A stretch of 64,000 bases of DNA from Ignavibacteria bacterium UBA2373 (GTDB lineage Bacteria; Bacteroidota; Ignavibacteria; Kapaibacteriales; UBA961), in assembly GCA_002344005.1 (NCBI GenBank), contig DDTD01000008.1, positions 1-64,000 on the forward strand. The letters run 5' to 3'. A program made the translations under genes and the position numbers. Below the pieces are notes generated by a model. The model did not search any database, was not told where the DNA came from, and worked only from the letters and a program-made list of their open reading frames with translations. Position 1 is the stretch's first letter, and each line of letters opens with the position of its first letter. Positions 60,469 through 64,000 of this stretch are shown piece after piece.

Positions 60469-60906
60469 ATGACAGCGAAACGCAAACAAGAGATACTGAT
60501 AGCATTGAGCATTTTATTTGCATTATCCTCCATCGGATTTTCATTTGATGGAAAAGTATTTTTGTGGTTTTGGCAAAGATATCCTATCATTCCAATACTA
60601 TTGCTCTTGTTTGTGTTTTTTGCACTTCGTTTTTGGCTGAAACTTGAAATTGAAAGACAAAGACAACAAATTTATTCTGAATACAGCCAAAATATTGAAC
60701 CAAAAGAAAGGGAAGATCTTAAAAACTTACTTTCTGTGCGGGAAGTTGAAGTGTTGGAATTGATAACGAAAGGATTAAGTAATAAAGAAATTGCCGAAAA
60801 ACTATTTATATCATTATCCACTGTAAAGACACATATCAATAACATTTACAAAATTTTGGAAGTAAAAAATAGAAGGGAAGCAATTGATAAGATGAACGAG
60901 AACTAA
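60469..60906 (+). CDS. Membrane-anchored LuxR-type transcription regulator
   Basis: A 145-residue protein: two membrane helices (about 8-28 and 37-58), a charged linker (KLEIERQRQQIYSEYSQNIE) and a C-terminal LuxR/GerE helix-turn-helix (about 85-145: LSVREVEVLELITKGLSNKE, IAEKLFISLSTVKTHINNI). There is no receiver, PAS or autoinducer domain, so the membrane part is the likely input. Its N-terminal module resembles both halves of the upstream protein. The DNA-binding domain would act near the membrane. Confidence 0.8.
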   Translation: MTAKRKQEILIALSILFALSSIGFSFDGKVFLWFWQRYPIIPILLLLFVFFALRFWLKLEIERQRQQIYSEYSQNIEPKEREDLKNLLSVREVEVLELITKGLSNKEIAEKLFISLSTVKTHINNIYKILEVKNRREAIDKMNEN

Positions 60907-60919
60907 ATGCCCGAACCGC

Positions 60920-61066
60920 TAACAGCGGTTGCAGTAAAAAGCCAATCGGTTGCACTGAAAACGCGGTCGGTTGCAGCGAAAAGCCAATCGGTTGTAACGA
61001 AAAGCCAATCGGTTGCGGCAAAAAGCGGATCGGTTGTACTAGAAAGCGGATCGGTTGTACTAGAAA
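60920..61066 (+). repeat. Tandem array A, seven 21-bp units
   Basis: Seven consecutive 21-bp units, consensus gccaatcggttgyarcgaaaa, phased exactly from 60920 to 61066. The last two units (61025-61045 and 61046-61066) are identical; the earlier ones differ at several positions. There are no spacers, so this is not CRISPR. Confidence 0.9.
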
Positions 61067-61132
61067 GTCGGCTTTTTACCTCAACTTTCCCCCTTTTTTG
61101 CCAAAAAACGCCATTTTTTAGCCAATTGAGCC

Positions 61133-61237
61133 GATTACGAGGGCTCTCGATGCGACTACGAGGGGTCTCGACGCGACTACGAGGGGTCTTGATGCGACTA
61201 CGAGGGCTCTCGATGCGACTACGAGGGCTCTCGATGC
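61133..61237 (+). repeat. Tandem array B, five 21-bp units
   Basis: Five exact 21-bp units, consensus gactacgagggctctcgatgc, from 61133 to 61237. It begins 66 bases after array A and has the same period but an unrelated unit. Confidence 0.9.
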
Positions 61238-61252
61238 TCATCAATCGGGGTC

Positions 61253-61399
61253 GTCGTCGCTACAATTGGCTTCGTCATCGCTACAATTGGCTTCGTCGTC
61301 GCCACAATCGGCTTCGTCATCGCTACAATCGGCTTCGTCATCGCTACAATTGGCTTCGTCGTCGCTACAATCGGCTTCGTCATCGCTACAATCGGCTTC
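61253..61399 (+). repeat. Tandem array C, seven 21-bp units
   Basis: Seven 21-bp units, consensus gtcrtcgctacaatyggcttc, from 61253 to 61399, starting 15 bases after array B. Read on the other strand, the unit contains AGCCAATTGTAGCGA, which resembles the AGCCAAT...TTGTAaCGA of array A, so C may be an inverted, diverged relative of A. Confidence 0.9.
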
Positions 61400-61550
61400 G
61401 TCATCAGAACAGGTTTGAAGAGATTAAAGGATTAACAGGATATACTTCTCTCTTTATACGCAGAAACACTCGCTGCATCAAGCACTATCTTGTCTATCAT
61501 ATAATCTTCATAATCGTGTGAGGACAGTAATAGCAGTGCAGGTATTATTA

Positions 61551-61588
61551 CTCCTTACCCGCGGGGAAGGATGGGATGGGGCGAAAAA
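61551..61588. repeat. Palindromic dispersed repeat, copy 2
   Basis: Second copy of the GC-rich palindromic element found at 59879-59917, matching at 35 of 38 bases in the same orientation; the hairpin keeps most pairs. The two copies bracket the LuxR pair and the three arrays. Confidence 0.6.
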
Positions 61589-61628
61589 TGAGGACGGGGT
61601 GGATATATTTTTCCGGACTTTCGCCCAT

Positions 61629-61665
61629 AAAAAAAGCCGACAACGCGCTTTGCACTGCCGGCTTT
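61629..61665 (-). terminator. Rho-independent terminator of the secreted-protein gene
   Basis: On the minus strand a stem of 9-10 bp (AAAGCCGGCA with TTGTCGGCTTT) and a loop of about 12-14 bases run into seven T residues. It lies 27 bases past the stop at 61692. Confidence 0.85.
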
Positions 61666-61691
61666 CATGCCTGTATCAATTCCCTTGCGGT

Positions 61692-62462
61692 TTATTGATA
61701 GCCCTGAATCATAACATTTAATCGTAAATTTTGCGTAACATCAGCTGTTTGCTCAATATAGACTTGGAATGATGTCATACCTTTACTTATTATCACAGGA
61801 TGCTGAATATCATTATCCAAAAGTGCACTGCCCTGTGATTGCATAGTGAGCAACACCACATAATTGGCATCTTCTTGAGTTTCGATATTGACTGTGATTG
61901 TAGATGAACTTGCATCGCTGGACTTTGAACCACCCGTAACCACACCACCTGCACCCGAAGTACCCGTGGAATTATTACCAATATCACCAATATCAAGCAC
62001 ACCGGATTGAACTTTGGTGCCACGTGCGGTGCTGATTTCTTGCTCAAAGTAAGGAGTGCCGCTGACTGAATTACCTTTGTACAATTGCACAAGCAATATC
62101 TTTTTTGATGATTGAACACCTGTGATGGTATGGGTTAATTCACCCGTGGCAAGATTATAATTTCCACCATTGACAATAGCATGTGTACTTGGTCCCAATA
62201 TCTCAACGCTTGTGTTTTCTTTTTCTACCACACGGACGGTAAATTGTGTGGTCACACTGTCCACAACTGTAACATCGAAAGTAAATACTTGTGGTGCGGC
62301 AGGCGCCCCCCCACCGCAACTTGCTGACGTTGCACCCGCAGAAACTGTTTCTGTCCGAGTGCGCATTAAGTTTGTTTTTATAGTCACATCCACAGCAAAT
62401 ATATCGCTATAGGATGCTATAAAGCAAAGAAGAAATAGGGCAATCCCATAAAATGTTTTCAT
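61692..62462 (-). CDS. Secreted beta-rich protein of unknown function
   Basis: A 256-residue exported protein with a signal peptide (MKTFYGIALFLLCFIASYS, cleavage near FAVD). The ATG at 62462 is preferred over a TTG four codons upstream. The mature part is Thr/Ser/Gly/Val-rich and strand-like, with a Gly/Ser linker (GNNSTGTSGAGGVVTGG) that splits it into two beta domains. No known family. It follows the large fibre-like gene by about 60 bp on the same strand and may be its partner. Confidence 0.6.
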   Translation of the reverse strand: MKTFYGIALFLLCFIASYSDIFAVDVTIKTNLMRTRTETVSAGATSASCGGGAPAAPQVFTFDVTVVDSVTTQFTVRVVEKENTSVEILGPSTHAIVNGGNYNLATGELTHTITGVQSSKKILLVQLYKGNSVSGTPYFEQEISTARGTKVQSGVLDIGDIGNNSTGTSGAGGVVTGGSKSSDASSSTITVNIETQEDANYVVLLTMQSQGSALLDNDIQHPVIISKGMTSFQVYIEQTADVTQNLRLNVMIQGYQ

Positions 62463-62522
62463 AATATTCTTCAAGATTTAATTATCAAAAAAATGTTTGT
62501 AATGGTTAGATGAAAGTACTGT

Positions 62523-64000
62523 TTATTGTTTTTGTTCAGCATATTCTTTCATTTTCATGTCAATGGCAGCTTTATTGAGTTCATCTTGCACATTTTTCAT
62601 GACCGTATTTTTATATGCCGGATCATTGAACATTTTAGCAAAGATCGGGTTGGATTTCAAATCAATACCGCGATCTTTTAATTTTTGTTCAGCCATAAGG
62701 AAACCATTTTTGATAGCATCATCATCGAAGAATGTTTTCGGTACTTCATATTCAGTAATATTCACTGATTTTGCTTCGGTGAATTTAGCAACCGTTGCGC
62801 GCACAAAAGCTTCTTTTTCTGCTACTGATGCATTGAGAATAGATTGAGCAGAAGCAGAAGGGCTTTGCGGAATATTGGTCATGCTTTGTGAATTGATAAC
62901 CGGTGAGGTAACATTTTTCGGTAAATCAATAGCAGGAATATCAAGTTTTAAATCGGGGATAGGATTTTTCAAGTCCACGCCTTTTGATTTAAGAGCCGCA
63001 TCAAAACCGGGCAACATTTGCGATAATGCAGATGAGATAGCACTCATTTGATCATTGGTTTTTTTGATATGGTCTTGAGTATAAGACACTGCTTGTTGAA
63101 GTTGAAGAATTTGTTTTGCTTGTTTTTCGATAACAGCAGCCAAACTATTGGTATTAAGTCCGACAGCCACATTGATAATATTGATATTCTGATTTTCTTT
63201 GCTTGCTGACCATGCCACACCGACGATTTTTTTGAAATCTTCGGTTTTCATATTATTTGGAGAAACAGCAATACCAAAACCATTATTACCGCCTGAAGGA
63301 AGAATATAATCGCCTTGATTGACTTTGCCGAGTACACGCACGGGCACTTGACCCATGAAAGCCACTTTTTCAAAGTCTTTTTTGTTTTCGCCGGGAGCCG
63401 GAGTATTACCAAGCACGATAGGTTTGCTGGAAATAACCATAAATTGATCGGCATCGGCAGTATTTTTTGTGATTTTACCTGCTTTGAGAGCAACGATATC
63501 GGTTGGGACGAATTTTTCAGCCGGATTTAATTTCGGCAACCATTCGGCATAATCGGCAGCCCCTGATTCATAAGAAACACCAACGTTGGCTTTCATGTAG
63601 GTAATATAATCGCATTTGAGTGTTTTTGCATCTTCCACACCTTGGATTGCATTTGCTAATTGGACAGCAGAAATAACGATGTCTGCAATGGCAAGAACGG
63701 CTTCGCCCACTTTTACCACAACAGTAAGAGCGGAAGCGGCGGCACTACCGGAACAAAGACCGAGCGTACCTGCGGCGCATGATGCTTCGCCCGCAGCTTC
63801 GACCACTGTTTGTGCAATATCAAGCCCGAGAACAACGGCACCTGTGATTGCTTGTGTCAAACCGATAATAGCATCATCACGGTCGCCTTCAGCACCTTGT
63901 ATAATAAAATCATGAAGCGCAAGGGTATTGATATTTTCACTGTCACCATTTGGCGCTCCGTCATTAAGCTGGTCAATATCATTAGTTTGCTGTCCTTCGA
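62523..64000 (-). CDS. 3' part of a large fibre-like protein with peptidase G2-like segment (runs off the window)
   Basis: The frame is open from its stop at 62523 to the right edge, so the gene is truncated here; a TTG at 63860 is not a credible start. The visible 492 codons start in a low-complexity, acidic region (GAPNGDSENINTL), then an Ala/Val-rich stretch with two cysteines (CAAGTLGLCSGSAA). Next comes a segment resembling phage tail-spike/peptidase G2 autoprocessing domains (GAADYAEWLPKLNPAEKFVP, VISSKPIVLGN, VAFMGQVPVRVLGKVNQGDY, ILPSGGNNGFGIAV), then a coiled-coil-like part (IEKQAKQILQLQQAVSYTQD) and a helical tail. It is probably a surface or fibre protein whose C-terminus acts as an intramolecular chaperone. 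Confidence 0.55.
   Translation of the reverse strand, partial: EGQQTNDIDQLNDGAPNGDSENINTLALHDFIIQGAEGDRDDAIIGLTQAITGAVVLGLDIAQTVVEAAGEASCAAGTLGLCSGSAAASALTVVVKVGEAVLAIADIVISAVQLANAIQGVEDAKTLKCDYITYMKANVGVSYESGAADYAEWLPKLNPAEKFVPTDIVALKAGKITKNTADADQFMVISSKPIVLGNTPAPGENKKDFEKVAFMGQVPVRVLGKVNQGDYILPSGGNNGFGIAVSPNNMKTEDFKKIVGVAWSASKENQNINIINVAVGLNTNSLAAVIEKQAKQILQLQQAVSYTQDHIKKTNDQMSAISSALSQMLPGFDAALKSKGVDLKNPIPDLKLDIPAIDLPKNVTSPVINSQSMTNIPQSPSASAQSILNASVAEKEAFVRATVAKFTEAKSVNITEYEVPKTFFDDDAIKNGFLMAEQKLKDRGIDLKSNPIFAKMFNDPAYKNTVMKNVQDELNKAAIDMKMKEYAEQKQ

Larger units (their letters stand above)
60907..61521 (+). other. Open frame across the 21-bp arrays, coding status doubtful
   Basis: An ATG directly after the LuxR-type stop opens a 204-codon frame across all three arrays, giving heptad repeats (KSQSVAA-, RLRGLSM- and RYNWLRH-like). 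Arrays with a period divisible by three and no stop in the unit stay open in several frames, and minus-strand frames are open here too (for example MTKPIVA heptads). I therefore do not call a protein; very low complexity and no signal peptide or known domain. Confidence 0.25.

Noticed and set aside
60920..61399. CRISPR-like tandem repeats
   Set aside because: The units are contiguous with no spacers, the period is only 21 bp and no cas genes are near. These are minisatellite-type arrays.
61219..61404. Minus-strand heptad-repeat peptide (MTKPIVA units)
   Set aside because: The frame is open only because the 21-bp unit lacks stops; other frames on both strands are open too, so coding is not supported.
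1..64000. tRNA or rRNA genes
   Set aside because: No cloverleaf with a GTTCRANNC arm and no rRNA-like sequence was noticed in the intergenic regions, although a covariance search was not possible here.

Overview
The window looks like a low-GC chromosome segment of a Gram-negative member of the Bacteroidota/Chlorobi/Ignavibacteria (FCB) assemblage, probably not a classical Bacteroidia. Three things point there. Several secreted proteins end in a type IX secretion (T9SS) sorting domain. Promoter-like sites fit the Bacteroidota TTTG / TAnnTTTG pattern (best upstream of rpsL). Lipoproteins and outer-membrane barrels are common. Some genes keep recognisable Shine-Dalgarno sequences (rpsL, rpsS, mazG), which is less usual in Bacteroidia. 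The genus cannot be named from this evidence; a Kapabacteria- or Ignavibacteria-like lineage is only a guess.

Layout. Positions 1-11.4 kb carry a small secreted protein, an Rpn-family nuclease, a large T9SS-exported GH5-like protein whose catalytic glutamates appear to be lost, a CrtI-type phytoene desaturase, two lipoproteins and DNA polymerase I. Positions 11.6-18.8 kb hold a THUMP RNA methyltransferase, YjdM and an AT-rich run of small accessory genes (GIY-YIG nuclease, two acetyltransferase/PaiB-like genes, DUF3830, SRPBCC, DinB-like and membrane proteins). Positions 18.9-29.6 kb hold a beta-helix T9SS protein, an ECF sigma factor followed by an anti-sigma-like protein and a VIT/vWA protein with a barrel-like C-terminus, then a vanadium haloperoxidase-like lipoprotein with an outer-membrane protein.

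Positions 29.7-50.4 kb are the minus-strand str-S10-spc-alpha supercluster, from an EF-G gene through rpsL, rpsG, a second EF-G, tuf and the S10-to-L17 genes. map (between secY and infA) and rpsD (between rpsK and rpoA) are missing from their usual places. The two EF-G genes differ: the first resembles mitochondrial/spirochaete-type EFG1 and keeps the domain IV tip histidine; the second lacks that histidine and the usual C-terminal tail, suggesting a split between translocation and ribosome recycling.

Positions 50.8-56.7 kb carry housekeeping genes (ruvB, aspartokinase, a thioredoxin-like lipoprotein, hslO, an esterase, mazG). Positions 56.8-64 kb are accessory: a two-gene unit with a DisA_N-like (diadenylate cyclase fold) C-terminal domain, a barrel protein, a membrane protein plus membrane-anchored LuxR-type regulator, three consecutive tandem arrays that all have a 21-bp period (7+5+7 units), a secreted protein, and the 3' part of a large fibre-like protein that runs off the right edge. 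No tRNA, rRNA, CRISPR array, classical insertion sequence or prophage was seen.
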